64,000 nucleotides of DNA from the NCBI RefSeq assembly GCF_000732325.1, contig NZ_BBIW01000017.1, positions 32,610-96,609 of the forward strand, written 5' to 3'. Shown piece after piece: positions 25,357 through 36,483 of this stretch. A program made the position numbers and the translations under genes. Position 1 is the stretch's first letter. Each line of letters opens with the position of its first letter. The DNA is from Paenibacillus sp. TCA20 (GTDB lineage: Bacteria > Bacillota > Bacilli > Paenibacillales > Paenibacillaceae). Below the pieces are notes generated by a model, which saw only the letters and a program-made list of their open reading frames with translations, was not told the origin of the DNA and did no database searches.

Positions 25357-28300
25357 TTAGACATATACTCTATTCCTGTTCGCTAAACGCTCTGCGATAA
25401 TTCGTCCGATTTCTTCGAGTGGTCCCGCCTGGCACATGTCCTTATGTCTGCAATTTAGATCGTATTGTTCCATTGCTCCGCCGATATAAGGCTCCCAGGT
25501 CTCAGGAGCAATCGGATCGAACCAATCTGGGATGATGGTTGATTTGAAGAACAGGAGCTCCCCATTGTAACGGCCAGGAACGTAGGATCCGAGTATACGC
25601 ACAGAATTGACATACGTATCTTTCAGGTTGAGCAGCGTCTCCTCCGATAGACTGGCAAGTGCGCTTCCATCCTTTTGGAGAATGTTAAACGCCAGCTCCA
25701 GAGATAACGATTGATCTTCCAGATCATCTGGGTCATACCCTCCCAAAGCGAGCAGTGCTGTTAAGGCTTCTTCCTCGCTTGGACCTGTACCGAGCGGCAA
25801 GAAGTGACCAGGATACGCATCCAGCATAATCAGTATGTCTACCTCTTCACCCTGCGCTTGTAACTGGACTGCAATGGCATGAGCCACATTTCCTCCGAGT
25901 GACCAGCCGAGCAGACGATATGGACCACTTGGCTGTACCTGGCGGATATGCTCGATATAATCTGCTGCCATCTCCTCAATGGATCCAGGCAGCAGCTCCT
26001 TCTTCCCAATTCCTCTTGCCTGTAATCCGTAGATTGGCACACTGGAAGGAAGTGTCTTCATGAGTCCTGCGTAACACCAGCTGAGTCCACCGGCAGGGTG
26101 AACACAGAACAGAGCAGACTCCCCACCGCTCTTTCTGAGTGGCAGCAGGACATGAAGTGCACTTAGAGAATCTCCCGCTTCCAGTCTGTCGCTCAGCTTC
26201 GCTACCGTCGGTGCCTCGAACAGATTGCCGATTCCAAGCTGAATGCCAAGTGCATCATGAATTCGACTCATCAGCTTAACTGCAAGGAGGGAATGTCCTC
26301 CGAGATCGAAGAAGCCATCATCTATGCCTACCCTGGATAAGCCTAGCACCTCTGCAAACAGCTCACAAAGCAGTTCTTCCTGAGGATTCCTTGGACCGCG
26401 GGAGCTCACCAGCTGCCCGTAATCCGGTGCAGGCAGTGCTTTTTTGTCGAGCTTGCCATTTGCCGTAAGCGGCAGCCGGTCCAGGACGACAAATGCGCTT
26501 GGAATCATATATTCCGGTAATGCAGCTCCAAGCGAACGTTTCAGCTCTATCGTATCCGGCATCTCTTCACTTCTAGCTACGATATAGGCAACCAGGCGCT
26601 TGTCTCCGATTTGATCCTCTCGGACCACAACAGCGGTCTGCAGCGCAGAAGAATGCTCAGCAATAACGGTTTCGATCTCACCAAGCTCAATTCGGAAACC
26701 GCGAATCTTCACCTGATGGTCGGCACGACCAATGTAATCGAGATTCCCATCCATAGTCCAGCGAGCAAGGTCTCCGGTCCGGTACATAACTTCTCCGGGC
26801 TTACCGTAAGGATCAGCGATGAATCGTTCCGCTGTTAAGCTCGGTCTTCCCAAATACCCTCTGGCAAGGCCGGCTCCTGCTACATACATTTCCCCCGTAA
26901 TTCCCCAAGGAACAGGCTGGAGATAATCATCAAGCACGTACAGCTTCAGGTCGGATATCGGTTCACCGATTAAGCTGCTCTCTGCTCTCGCCTCGGCTGC
27001 TTCCTGACTTAGAGGATTAAATGTCACATGTACGGTCGTTTCGGTAATGCCATACATATTCACCAGCAGTGGAGATTGTTCGGGGTGCCGGCTATACCAT
27101 GATTTGAGGCGACCCAGCTCTAGTGCTTCTCCACCAAAGATCACATAACGTAAATTCAGATCTGCAGCGATTACAACTTGCTCCTGATCCGCCTGCATCA
27201 AGGAGTAAAATGCAGAAGGGGTCTGGTTAAGCACCGTCACCTGTTCATCGATCAGCAGCTGATGGAATTCAGCAGGGGTTCTCGTTACCGAATGAGGAAC
27301 AATGACTAGCCGCCCACCGTACAGCAAAGCCCCCCAGATTTCCCACACGGAGAAATCAAACGCATAGGAATGGAACAATGTCCATACATCACTTTCATTG
27401 AAGAAATATGATTCATCTGTCGCTTTGAATAAACGCACGACATTTTGATGAGGAATCATGACTCCCTTCGGTTTGCCTGTAGACCCTGATGTATAAATAA
27501 TATAAGCGGTATTCGCTGGTCTCAGCGGAACTGGCATATCTTCCTCTCCAGGATTATGGATGGACAACGTATCCAGCAAATCCATTACGGATTCATCGTC
27601 CATAACAATCTGTGGAATCCCATCCATGCCAGGAATATGAGACATCACATCTGAATGAGTGATGATGCTTACTGGTGCAGCATCTTCGATCATATAAGCC
27701 AACCTGTCCTGAGGGTATTCAGGATCTAGAGGCAGATAAGCGCCTCCGGATTTAATGACCGCCAGTATTCCAATGATCATGGACAAGGATCTAGGAAGAG
27801 CAAGGGCTACAATCTTCTCGGGTCCGACACCCTGATGTATGAGCAAATGAGCCAGCTGATTCGCCTGTGCGTTCAGCTCTTCATAAGTGAGACTTTGTCC
27901 TTCATAAGTAATCGCTGTATTATTGCCTGATCTTGCCGCCTGCTGCTCAAACCATTCCTTAATGCTCATACCCGGAATCTCAGGAGCAGCTGGGGTACCC
28001 AGCTCAAGCATAAACTGTCTTTCAGACACAGCCAGCATGGACAATCGCTCGATTGGCATATCCGGATCTGCAGCGGCAGATTCAAGCAGTTTGATATACC
28101 AGCCTGCCAAGCATTCTACTGTTTCCTCGTCGTACAAGGCTTTATTATATTCAAACCAGCCATGAATTCCGTTTGGAGCACCTTCGTTAGTTCGATGTTC
28201 ACGAAGCTCCAGCGTGAGATCAAACTTGGCTGATCCCGTATTCATAATCTCCACCTTGGTGCTAAGATTTGGAATGTCAAGGATTGGATCCGGTGTATTC

Positions 28301-31300
28301 TGAAAAGCAAACATCAATTGGAACAGCGGATGTCTTCCGCTTACCCGGCTCGGATTTAAGTGTTCAACCAGCTGTTCAAATGGGATATCCTGATTCTCGA
28401 AGGCCATCAGATCAGATCTGCGCACTCTGTCCACGAGCTCTCTGAATGACGGACTCCCCGAAGTATCCGAACGAAGCACCAGATTGTTAATGAACATGCC
28501 GATCATATTCGTCAGCTGATCATCGTTACGACCGGCGATCGGACTTCCTATCGGAATATCAGTGCCTGCACCGAGACGGGTAAGCAGAGCCGCGAGTCCG
28601 GATTGAAGCACCATGAACAGGCTGCTCTTCGTATCCTTCGCTAGCTTAGAGAGCTGATCATGAAGCTCGGCTCCTACCTCAAGCGTCACAATTCCTGCTG
28701 CATTGCCGTGATCGGATACCCGTGGACGATTGCGAATCAGCTCCAGCTCCTCTGGCAGATCTGCAAGCTGTTCTTTCCAATACTTAAGCTGCTCTGTCAG
28801 CGGATTGCCCTCTTCCTGCTTGCGCCCGTTAAACCACTCTTCCTGCCATACGGCATAATCCGCATATTGAAGCGGCAGCGGAGCAAACGGAGGTGCTTGA
28901 CCCGTCGTTCTTGATTGATACGCCTCAGACAGATCGTTTAATAAGGGGTTTAGTGACGAGCCATCACATGCAATATGATGCAGGAGCAGGACGAGCACAT
29001 ATTGATTAGAGTTCAGCACGAACAAGTCAGCTCGTACCGGCACCTCTGTCTCAATCTGAAAAGAATACTTGATCGCTTCATCGATGCTCGTGCACAGCTC
29101 CATCTCATCAATCTGGCTGATCGTAAATCGTGGTGCCCTCTCTCCCTCAGGTAAAACGTGCTGTCTGGCGCTTCCCTGATGTTCAGGATATAGAGTATGA
29201 AGCGCTTCATGCCGATTCGTCACATCGTAAAATGCCTGCTCCAGTGTTGCTATATCCAGCTCGCCGGTCATTTCGATCACTACGGGAATGTTATAGGTTG
29301 GCGTTGGACCTTCCAGCAAATGCTGAAACCAGATGCGTTTCTGAGCAAATGACAGCGGGATTACCTGAGGCCGCTCCGTAAGCTGAATAGACGGACGCGA
29401 TCTATCAGCTGTCATCAGCTTTTTCGCGAGCTTGGCTACTGTCGGTGCCTCAAACAGATGTACAATGGAAATATCCTTGTCAAATACATCCCGAATTCGA
29501 AGCAGAAGACGTCCTGCAAGAAGGGAATGACCGCCAAGATCGAAGAAGCTGTCATCAATCCCCACTCTCGGAAGCTTCAATATTTCTGCAAAGAGTTCAG
29601 CCAGCAGATCCTCCTGCGGTGTCCGTGGAAGTCTCGAACCGGATTCAGCAGTAAAATCAGGCGCAGGCAGTGCTTTGCGATCCAGCTTTGCATTAGGAGT
29701 TAACGGAAGCTCCTCCATGAAGACGACAGCGGATGGCACCATATATTCAGGCAGCTGTACGCTTGCATAAGCACGAAGATCACTGGAATTCAGCTGTTGG
29801 CCTTCATCAGCTACAACATATGCCACCAGACGCTGCTCACCGGAGGCATCACTTCTCGCAACGACAGCAGATTTGAGTACAGCGTTGTGACTCATCAGTA
29901 CGGATTCGATTTCTCCAAGCTCTATGCGATAGCCTCTGATTTTGAGCTGATGATCACTTCGGCCGATATATGCAATTGTTCCATCTGTCTGCCACCTGGC
30001 GAGATCTCCCGTGTGATACATTCTTGATCCGGGTTCGCCGTATGGATTCGCGATAAATCGTTCGGCAGTGAGTCCCGTGCGATTCAGATAACCTCTAGCT
30101 AGACCATCGCCTGCAATGTACAGATCACCGGCAATTCCTGGCGGAACGGGCTCAAGTCTCGAGTCAAGAATATACATTTGTGTATTTCTGATTGGACTGC
30201 CTATGACAGGTGTCTGACCCTTCCGCTCATGAAGCAGCGCTGCTGAGGACCAGATGGTCGTCTCTGTCGGTCCGTATAGGTTCACGACTTCGCAATTGAG
30301 CTCTGTGAAACGCTCGAAGAGCTCTTTTGTCAAGGCTTCGCCTCCTACCAGAACCTTGATACCTGTAATCTGATCGGGGCAGCTTAACACCAGAGACTGC
30401 CATAATGTCGGTGTCGCTTGCATCATTGTCATACCGGATACAGAAGCGAGTCTTGAGAACGCTTCAGGGTCCTGGACTGTTCTTTTGGGTGCGATTATCA
30501 CTTCTGCCCCATGCAGAAGTGGAAGAAACAGCTCCAATACCGCAATGTCAAACGATACCGTTGTTACCGCAAGCAGTCGATCCGAGGAGTTCACCTGAAG
30601 CAAATTCTGCATGGCTAGAAGGAAATTACTGACTCCGCCTCGAGTGACAACGACTCCCTTTGGCTTGCCCGTTGAACCGGAAGTATAGATGACATAAGCC
30701 GGATGCTCGGGGGATACGGACCTAGCTCCTACCTTCTCATGCGCTGTGAATGGATGCCCTGCAGAAGCAGACAGCTCTGCAGCAAGCAGGGGATCATCCG
30801 CCACAAGCAAGGAGAGCTGATCCGGTACAAAGGTTCTTTCTTTCATTTCATGCTCAGTAATCAACAAGAGTGGTTTAGAGTCGTGAAGCATGTACTCCAG
30901 CCGATCATCTGGAAATTCAGGGTCTAAGGGCAAATATGCAGCGCCGGACTTCAGAACCGCCAGCATGGATACGACCATATCCACGGATCTGTTCAACAGA
31001 ATGGCTACTAATTCTTCTGGCCCTGCTCCCTTCTTGATCAGCAGCCTTGCGAGCCGATTCACTCGAACACTTAACTCATGATAGGTTACTGATTCGTTGT
31101 TATAGGTAATTGCTGTATGATCAGGAGTTTTATCTGCCTGTTCTTCAAACCACGCGATGACGTGCTTCGCATCATTCACAGAATCCTTTGTTCTGTTCCA
31201 TTCATACAATACGAGTTCTTTCTCCTCAGGAAGGAGAACCTCAGTATGCCGGAAATAGTCATCCGTACGATGACTCGCCAGATTTTCAATATAAGCACTA

Positions 31301-32565
31301 AGCCTGAGCAGATGCTGATGTATTTCTTCCTTACTATAGAGCTGAGGATTAGCGTCGATATCCAATCTCAGCTTTTTCCCATCCGCAGATCCGTATAGGT
31401 TAAATGTCAAATTCTCCACAGGTCCAGCAGCCAGATTATGAACAAGGCCTGTCGTGTGCCCGCCCCATTTCAAAGTCGACTCAAAAGGCATAATATTAAT
31501 GATTGGTCCATATAAGTTCTGGGCCTTTAAATTAAGCTTCAAGTCTCGCCTTAACTCCTCATGCCGATAGCTTTGGTGCTGTCGTACTTCCCTCATACGA
31601 GAAGCTGTCTGCTGAATCAATGCTGTGAAAGAATGCCCTTCCTGCAATTGCAAGTGAAGCGGAATCACATTCATTACTGTAGTGGGAACAGACAGAGCTC
31701 CAGAACCCGTTCGGTTCATCATGGGCAGTCCAAATACAATCTCCTTTGACCCCGTCAGACGGTGCATATAGGCGGCGATGGCAGCAACGATAACTTCACT
31801 CCATACCGATCCTGTATTTTTGGAGGCTCGCTGAAGACTCTGGCAGCAGGATTCTGTCAGATACAAGCTTTCACGAAAAAAGGAATTCGCTTGACCCGTT
31901 GCCGCTGCTTCCTGAGCAAGACTAGCGATTTCGATCCCATCCTTGTACTTCTCCAGCCAGAAATCGCGGGCCGCGGCTCTTTGCTCAGAAGTTCTGTAGG
32001 CATTCTCCATTTGAAGTATGGAAGATATAGAGCCGAATTTGCTTGGTACCGGCTGCTCGTTCTGAACTAGTGCAGTGTAGATTTGGGCTGCTCTTCTTAG
32101 AAGCAGTGTTACGCCAAATCCATCGATCGCGATGTGATGCACACGCTGATACCAATAATAGCGGTCATTACCCAGCCTAAATAGAGCCTCGGCAAAGATA
32201 AGATCACTTCTCAGGTCTACAGGCGTCCTCAGGTCCATCTGCATCCAATTCAGTGCTGTCTGCTCAGGATTGGAAAGATCACTGACATCAATGATCTCTA
32301 GATCCCATTTCATATCCGTACGGATTAACTGATAAGGTCCTTCTTCTCCTTCTTCAAAGGTCACGGTTAACGTACCTGATTCCTCTACCATCTGCCGAAC
32401 TGCCATCTCAAATTTATCCTGATCGAGAGGTCCCTGAATCTCAATGCATTCCGCTGTATTATAAATGGGGTTATCTGGATCAAGCTGCTGAGCATACCAT
32501 ATCCCCGCTTGCGCTTCCGTCATCGGAATCCTGTTATTTGAATTCGTTTCAACCGTCAACTCCAT
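25357..32565 (-). CDS. dhbF: Dimodular NRPS DhbF (bacillibactin synthetase)
   Basis: This 2402-residue protein has domains C1 (HHIAIDG at about 146), A1 (TSGSTGKPKG at about 631), PCP1 (GGHSLL, about 1010), C2 (HHIACDG, about 1198), A2 (about 1693), PCP2 (about 2088) and a type I thioesterase (GWSLGG, about 2220). By eye, the A1 code reads DILQLGLIW (Gly) and A2 reads DFWNIGMVH (Thr), so it adds Gly and Thr to 2,3-dihydroxybenzoate. The thioesterase trimerises and cyclises the product. The length is close to B. subtilis DhbF. The start is uncertain: ATG at 32565 sits very close to AGGAGGGG, and TTG at 32559 has better spacing. Confidence 0.95.
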   Translation of the reverse strand: MELTVETNSNNRIPMTEAQAGIWYAQQLDPDNPIYNTAECIEIQGPLDQDKFEMAVRQMVEESGTLTVTFEEGEEGPYQLIRTDMKWDLEIIDVSDLSNPEQTALNWMQMDLRTPVDLRSDLIFAEALFRLGNDRYYWYQRVHHIAIDGFGVTLLLRRAAQIYTALVQNEQPVPSKFGSISSILQMENAYRTSEQRAAARDFWLEKYKDGIEIASLAQEAAATGQANSFFRESLYLTESCCQSLQRASKNTGSVWSEVIVAAIAAYMHRLTGSKEIVFGLPMMNRTGSGALSVPTTVMNVIPLHLQLQEGHSFTALIQQTASRMREVRQHQSYRHEELRRDLKLNLKAQNLYGPIINIMPFESTLKWGGHTTGLVHNLAAGPVENLTFNLYGSADGKKLRLDIDANPQLYSKEEIHQHLLRLSAYIENLASHRTDDYFRHTEVLLPEEKELVLYEWNRTKDSVNDAKHVIAWFEEQADKTPDHTAITYNNESVTYHELSVRVNRLARLLIKKGAGPEELVAILLNRSVDMVVSMLAVLKSGAAYLPLDPEFPDDRLEYMLHDSKPLLLITEHEMKERTFVPDQLSLLVADDPLLAAELSASAGHPFTAHEKVGARSVSPEHPAYVIYTSGSTGKPKGVVVTRGGVSNFLLAMQNLLQVNSSDRLLAVTTVSFDIAVLELFLPLLHGAEVIIAPKRTVQDPEAFSRLASVSGMTMMQATPTLWQSLVLSCPDQITGIKVLVGGEALTKELFERFTELNCEVVNLYGPTETTIWSSAALLHERKGQTPVIGSPIRNTQMYILDSRLEPVPPGIAGDLYIAGDGLARGYLNRTGLTAERFIANPYGEPGSRMYHTGDLARWQTDGTIAYIGRSDHQLKIRGYRIELGEIESVLMSHNAVLKSAVVARSDASGEQRLVAYVVADEGQQLNSSDLRAYASVQLPEYMVPSAVVFMEELPLTPNAKLDRKALPAPDFTAESGSRLPRTPQEDLLAELFAEILKLPRVGIDDSFFDLGGHSLLAGRLLLRIRDVFDKDISIVHLFEAPTVAKLAKKLMTADRSRPSIQLTERPQVIPLSFAQKRIWFQHLLEGPTPTYNIPVVIEMTGELDIATLEQAFYDVTNRHEALHTLYPEHQGSARQHVLPEGERAPRFTISQIDEMELCTSIDEAIKYSFQIETEVPVRADLFVLNSNQYVLVLLLHHIACDGSSLNPLLNDLSEAYQSRTTGQAPPFAPLPLQYADYAVWQEEWFNGRKQEEGNPLTEQLKYWKEQLADLPEELELIRNRPRVSDHGNAAGIVTLEVGAELHDQLSKLAKDTKSSLFMVLQSGLAALLTRLGAGTDIPIGSPIAGRNDDQLTNMIGMFINNLVLRSDTSGSPSFRELVDRVRRSDLMAFENQDIPFEQLVEHLNPSRVSGRHPLFQLMFAFQNTPDPILDIPNLSTKVEIMNTGSAKFDLTLELREHRTNEGAPNGIHGWFEYNKALYDEETVECLAGWYIKLLESAAADPDMPIERLSMLAVSERQFMLELGTPAAPEIPGMSIKEWFEQQAARSGNNTAITYEGQSLTYEELNAQANQLAHLLIHQGVGPEKIVALALPRSLSMIIGILAVIKSGGAYLPLDPEYPQDRLAYMIEDAAPVSIITHSDVMSHIPGMDGIPQIVMDDESVMDLLDTLSIHNPGEEDMPVPLRPANTAYIIYTSGSTGKPKGVMIPHQNVVRLFKATDESYFFNESDVWTLFHSYAFDFSVWEIWGALLYGGRLVIVPHSVTRTPAEFHQLLIDEQVTVLNQTPSAFYSLMQADQEQVVIAADLNLRYVIFGGEALELGRLKSWYSRHPEQSPLLVNMYGITETTVHVTFNPLSQEAAEARAESSLIGEPISDLKLYVLDDYLQPVPWGITGEMYVAGAGLARGYLGRPSLTAERFIADPYGKPGEVMYRTGDLARWTMDGNLDYIGRADHQVKIRGFRIELGEIETVIAEHSSALQTAVVVREDQIGDKRLVAYIVARSEEMPDTIELKRSLGAALPEYMIPSAFVVLDRLPLTANGKLDKKALPAPDYGQLVSSRGPRNPQEELLCELFAEVLGLSRVGIDDGFFDLGGHSLLAVKLMSRIHDALGIQLGIGNLFEAPTVAKLSDRLEAGDSLSALHVLLPLRKSGGESALFCVHPAGGLSWCYAGLMKTLPSSVPIYGLQARGIGKKELLPGSIEEMAADYIEHIRQVQPSGPYRLLGWSLGGNVAHAIAVQLQAQGEEVDILIMLDAYPGHFLPLGTGPSEEEALTALLALGGYDPDDLEDQSLSLELAFNILQKDGSALASLSEETLLNLKDTYVNSVRILGSYVPGRYNGELLFFKSTIIPDWFDPIAPETWEPYIGGAMEQYDLNCRHKDMCQAGPLEEIGRIIAERLANRNRVYV

Positions 32566-32571
32566 CCCCTC

Positions 32572-33525
32572 CTATTTCAGCATATAGTCCAGATTGGGAA
32601 GTGATTTGTTAACTTCTTCAGGCTTGCCTGCCCCTGCCAGCTCAGTCAGCATGTCCGACCATTCTGCAATCGTTGGCTTGTCCAATAGATCAACAAAGGT
32701 TATCTCTATTCCAGAGGATCTCCATTCCTCAACCAGTGTCATGATTCGGATGGAATCCAGCCCAAGCAGGGTCAGATCTTCATGATCATTCAGTTCAGAC
32801 TTGTCGATTCCCATGAGATTCGCAATTTGGTTACGCAGTTGTTCCTTTGACCATTGATTATCCGATACCGTGCTCTTCTGAGCTTGTATCCCCTGCAATT
32901 CATCCACTAGCTGCTCGGTTGACACCACCATTGCACAACGCTCGGAAGCATACTTGAGAGCCAGCTTGTGATAATCCTCTGAGAAATCTGCCACTGCGTC
33001 TGCGACATAGAATGGCTTGATCTCCTGCATATAGGCTTCCGCAGCAGTCAAGAGACAGCCGATATGAGCGTAAATACCGGTAATCATCATTTGATCCCTG
33101 CCCATTTGTCTAAACTGCTCCAGCAGATTTGTTTTCTGAAACGCACTATAGCGCCATTTGGTAAGCACGGTATCCTGATCTGCCGGCTCGAGTTCTGCAA
33201 TAATCCGCTTCTGCTCTGAACCGCCGTCAATGCCCGAACCCCAGAAATCCTGAAGCAGTCCACGCTGTTCCAATGTCTGTCCACCCGGCTGTGCCGAATA
33301 AATAACGGGGATTCCGAGCTGATGAGCTGCTTCTCTGAGTCTCGTAATATTTGCGACAAGCTCCGTAACAGGAGACTCCTCTTTAGTAAATGCGTCTACA
33401 AAATATTGCTGCATATCATGAATTAAGAGCACAGCCTTATTTGGATCGATCTGCCATTCCACCTTATTTTCAGGCAGGTCTGCATTGACCGGCATAGAAT
33501 AGCTTTTAATTTTTGGAATTGCCAT
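32572..33525 (-). CDS. dhbB: Isochorismatase with aryl carrier domain (DhbB)
   Basis: This 317-residue bifunctional protein has two domains. The N-terminal isochorismatase (about 1-210; LLIHDMQQYFVDAF, the catalytic Asp, and TGIYAHIGCLLTAAEAY) converts isochorismate to 2,3-dihydro-2,3-dihydroxybenzoate. The C-terminal aryl carrier domain (about 225-305) has the phosphopantetheine Ser in LLGLDSIRIM. It hands DHB to DhbF. The stop is six bases from the dhbF start. Confidence 0.94.
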   Translation of the reverse strand: MAIPKIKSYSMPVNADLPENKVEWQIDPNKAVLLIHDMQQYFVDAFTKEESPVTELVANITRLREAAHQLGIPVIYSAQPGGQTLEQRGLLQDFWGSGIDGGSEQKRIIAELEPADQDTVLTKWRYSAFQKTNLLEQFRQMGRDQMMITGIYAHIGCLLTAAEAYMQEIKPFYVADAVADFSEDYHKLALKYASERCAMVVSTEQLVDELQGIQAQKSTVSDNQWSKEQLRNQIANLMGIDKSELNDHEDLTLLGLDSIRIMTLVEEWRSSGIEITFVDLLDKPTIAEWSDMLTELAGAGKPEEVNKSLPNLDYMLK

Positions 33526-33558
33526 AATGATTCATCCTTTCTAAGTGTATCTTCGAGT

Positions 33559-35187
33559 TCATCTTTTTAATGATTCCTGCAATGGATTCAGCTCTGCTGC
33601 AATTTTTTCTCTTAATGCTTTCTTACTGACTTTGCCGACGGCAGTCATCGGGAATGACTCGACACACTCCACACGGTCTGGTATTTTGTAATCTGCGACT
33701 CCACGATCACGCAAAAATCTGCGTATCTCCTGCAAGGTCAGCTTGGTATCCTTCGGAATAATGTAGGCACAGGTGCGTTCTCCCAAGAAAGCATCCGGCA
33801 TGGAAACAACAGCAGCATCATACACCCCTTCATGGGCCAGCAGGTGATTCTCCAGCTCTTCTGCCGCTACTTTTTCGCCGCCTCGATTGATCTGATCCTT
33901 GGCCCTGCCTTCAACAACGAGATAGCCTTCCTTCGTCAGACGAACCAAATCGCCTGTCCGGTAGAACCCATCCTTCGTGAAGGCTTTCTTGTTATGCTCA
34001 TCTGCCTTGTAGTAACCCTGTATCGTATAAGGTCCCCGGGTCAGCAAATGTCCGATTTCTCCAGGAGCGACCGGTACATCATCTTCATCTACAATCCGAA
34101 TCTCGTCATCAGGGGAGATCGGGCTGCCTTGGGTATATAAAATAAGCTCATCCGGATCATCAAGTCTCGTGTAATTGACGAGGCCTTCCGCCATCCCAAA
34201 TACCTGCTGCAGCGTACAGTCAAATGCCGCATTCACCTTGATGGCAGCTTCTGTCGTAAAATTCGCCCCCCCTACCTGCAACACCTCAAGGGAGCTGAGA
34301 TCCTCCTTACGTGTCTTCGCTGCCTCGAGCCATACGAGTGCAAGCGGTGGAACGAGTGCCGTAATGGTTACCTTTTCCCGCTCGATTAACCGAAATGCCT
34401 CATCCGGACTCGGTCCCGGCGACATCACCACTCGTCCTCCCGCATACAAAGTACCCAGCACCCCTGGGGAGCTCAGTGGAAAGTTATGCGCAGCTGGAAG
34501 TGTAGCCATATATACACTGGATTCACTCAATCCGCATATTTCTGCGCTTCCGTGCAGGCTGTAAATATATTCATCATGCGTCCGTGGAATCAGCTTCGGC
34601 AGCCCTGTACTTCCTCCGCTCAGCTGCAGAAAGGCCACATCTCCAGAACGAACTTCAGGCAGCGGCAGCGGTTCCTGATCAAGCTCTTCAATGTTTAAAA
34701 ATGAGCCTGCTTCTCCTACCACAATGACATGCTGCAATGAAGGCAATTCGGTAACAACCTCCTCTGCCAGGCTGCAGTAATTAAATCCGCTGTATTGATC
34801 AGCGATAATGTAAGCAACAGCCTCAGAATACTCGCCCAAATATTTGATCTCACTCTTTCGATGAGATGGGAGAGCAAATACAGGCAGTGCACCTATCCGA
34901 AAAAGCGCAAAAATCACCAGAGTAAATTCAGCGATATTAGGCAGCTGGAGGACAACCCGGTCTTCCTTCTTGATCCCCAGCTTCAAGAGCCCCGCAGCCA
35001 GTCGATCAGCCTTCTGATCCAGCTCGCGATAGCTCCATCTTTTTGAACCGCTGACAACAGCAAGATGATCACCGTAAACCTCAGCCCTCTGTTTCAGCAT
35101 CTCTCCAAACGTAATTCCTTGCCAATAACCCGCTTCACGGTATTTATCCGCTGCCTCCTGCGGCCAGGCTGTGAAGCCATCCAGCAT
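33559..35187 (-). CDS. dhbE: 2,3-Dihydroxybenzoate-AMP ligase (DhbE)
   Basis: This stand-alone adenylation enzyme has 542 residues. The AMP-binding loop is LSGGSTGLPKLIPRTHDEY (about 188), followed by VFGMAEGLVNYTR and the YRTGDLVRL motif. It activates 2,3-dihydroxybenzoate and loads the aryl carrier domain of DhbB. It overlaps dhbC by one base (TAATG), with GGAGGG upstream. Length and order match the bacillibactin operon. Confidence 0.94.
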   Translation of the reverse strand: MLDGFTAWPQEAADKYREAGYWQGITFGEMLKQRAEVYGDHLAVVSGSKRWSYRELDQKADRLAAGLLKLGIKKEDRVVLQLPNIAEFTLVIFALFRIGALPVFALPSHRKSEIKYLGEYSEAVAYIIADQYSGFNYCSLAEEVVTELPSLQHVIVVGEAGSFLNIEELDQEPLPLPEVRSGDVAFLQLSGGSTGLPKLIPRTHDEYIYSLHGSAEICGLSESSVYMATLPAAHNFPLSSPGVLGTLYAGGRVVMSPGPSPDEAFRLIEREKVTITALVPPLALVWLEAAKTRKEDLSSLEVLQVGGANFTTEAAIKVNAAFDCTLQQVFGMAEGLVNYTRLDDPDELILYTQGSPISPDDEIRIVDEDDVPVAPGEIGHLLTRGPYTIQGYYKADEHNKKAFTKDGFYRTGDLVRLTKEGYLVVEGRAKDQINRGGEKVAAEELENHLLAHEGVYDAAVVSMPDAFLGERTCAYIIPKDTKLTLQEIRRFLRDRGVADYKIPDRVECVESFPMTAVGKVSKKALREKIAAELNPLQESLKR

Positions 35188-36449
35188 TATACTCCCTCCT
35201 TGTTCACCATCGTCTCCGTTTCGTTCTTAAATCCGATCGCCTTAAGAAATGTTCCCATCTTGGCTGAAGTCTCTCGCAGCTCATCCTCAGGCCTCGAGCC
35301 CTCTACAATTCCAGCACCGGCATACAATCGGATATACCTTTTTCCAACCTCAGCACAGCGGATCGTGACCGCCCATTCTCCGTCTCCAGCTGCATTACAC
35401 CAGCCCACCGTTCCGGAATAATAACCCCGATCAAATCCTTCAAGCTCCTTAATGAGCTCTCTTGCTTCATCTGTCGGTGTCCCGCAAATGGCAGGAGTCG
35501 GATGAAGAGCATAAGCCAGCTCCAAGGAGGAGGTATCTGAGCTAAGAAGCTCTCCCCGAATCGTTGTAGCCAAATGCCACATGGTTTCCGTTGCAACGAG
35601 TGATGGTCTGTCCGGAACTTCAAGCTGTTTACAGTAGGGTCTAAGTGCTTCTGCAACAGCTCTTGTTACAAACGCATGCTCATGTAGATCCTTGACCGAC
35701 TCCATTAATCCGGCAGCCCGCTTCCGATCCTCTTCCGGATCATCACTGCGTGGTATGGAGCCTGCAAGTGGACTGGATATCACTTCAAGTCCCTTCTTCG
35801 AGACCAGGAGCTCAGGGCTGGCACCTAGCAGCGTCGTACCTGATTCTTGGTGCAATGCTTCATGCTCGTCGTGAGGCGGAGAAATCCGCTTAGTCTCAAG
35901 GGGTACAGCAAACGTATACCCGCTTGTATTCTGAGCAGCCAGCTGGTGAAGCAAAGCACGAGCATCTACTGGCCGATCAGAGACCAGTTGAAGAGAACGT
36001 GCAAGTACAGCTTTGTTCACACGACCTTGACGAATATGTTCAAGCAGCCGGGTAACTCCTTCCTGATACACCTCAGGTTCTGGAACCGGTGTTGCTGTAT
36101 AGTCTGATAAATTCAGTTCATGCTGCGGTGTTTCATTCGTAAACGTTAGTCCTTCTGCCTGCCTGAATGAACTCGGTATATAGAGCTGGACAGGATCATT
36201 ACAATCAAATGGCACTGCTCCGACAAGAATGCAGGGCTTCCCGGTTGATTGCTCTTGAATACGCAATATTTCCGTCGCTTGTTCGGCCAGTTCCTTCCAG
36301 TCCCTCACTTCACCATTGGTCAGAACCCGGAGAGCACAGCCTTCTGTCAACAAAGTGTGGTTATGTGTTGCAAAGAAGAAGTTCTCTCCCGGAGTGTATT
36401 GTTCAAGCAGCTGCTGTGAAGGGCTGACTTCTTTAACCCCTGTTTTCAT
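35187..36449 (-). CDS. dhbC: Isochorismate synthase (DhbC)
   Basis: This 420-residue chorismate-utilising enzyme converts chorismate to isochorismate, the first committed step to 2,3-DHB. The typical C-terminal block appears as ASPELLVSK, SPLAGSIPRS, the LHPTPAICGTP motif, and GWCNAAGDGEWAVTIRCAE. AGGAGG precedes the ATG at 36449. It is the second gene of the operon, 34 bases after dhbA. Confidence 0.94.
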   Translation of the reverse strand: MKTGVKEVSPSQQLLEQYTPGENFFFATHNHTLLTEGCALRVLTNGEVRDWKELAEQATEILRIQEQSTGKPCILVGAVPFDCNDPVQLYIPSSFRQAEGLTFTNETPQHELNLSDYTATPVPEPEVYQEGVTRLLEHIRQGRVNKAVLARSLQLVSDRPVDARALLHQLAAQNTSGYTFAVPLETKRISPPHDEHEALHQESGTTLLGASPELLVSKKGLEVISSPLAGSIPRSDDPEEDRKRAAGLMESVKDLHEHAFVTRAVAEALRPYCKQLEVPDRPSLVATETMWHLATTIRGELLSSDTSSLELAYALHPTPAICGTPTDEARELIKELEGFDRGYYSGTVGWCNAAGDGEWAVTIRCAEVGKRYIRLYAGAGIVEGSRPEDELRETSAKMGTFLKAIGFKNETETMVNKEGV

Positions 36450-36483
36450 AAAACCCGCCTCCTAAGTCGTTCATATATTCACA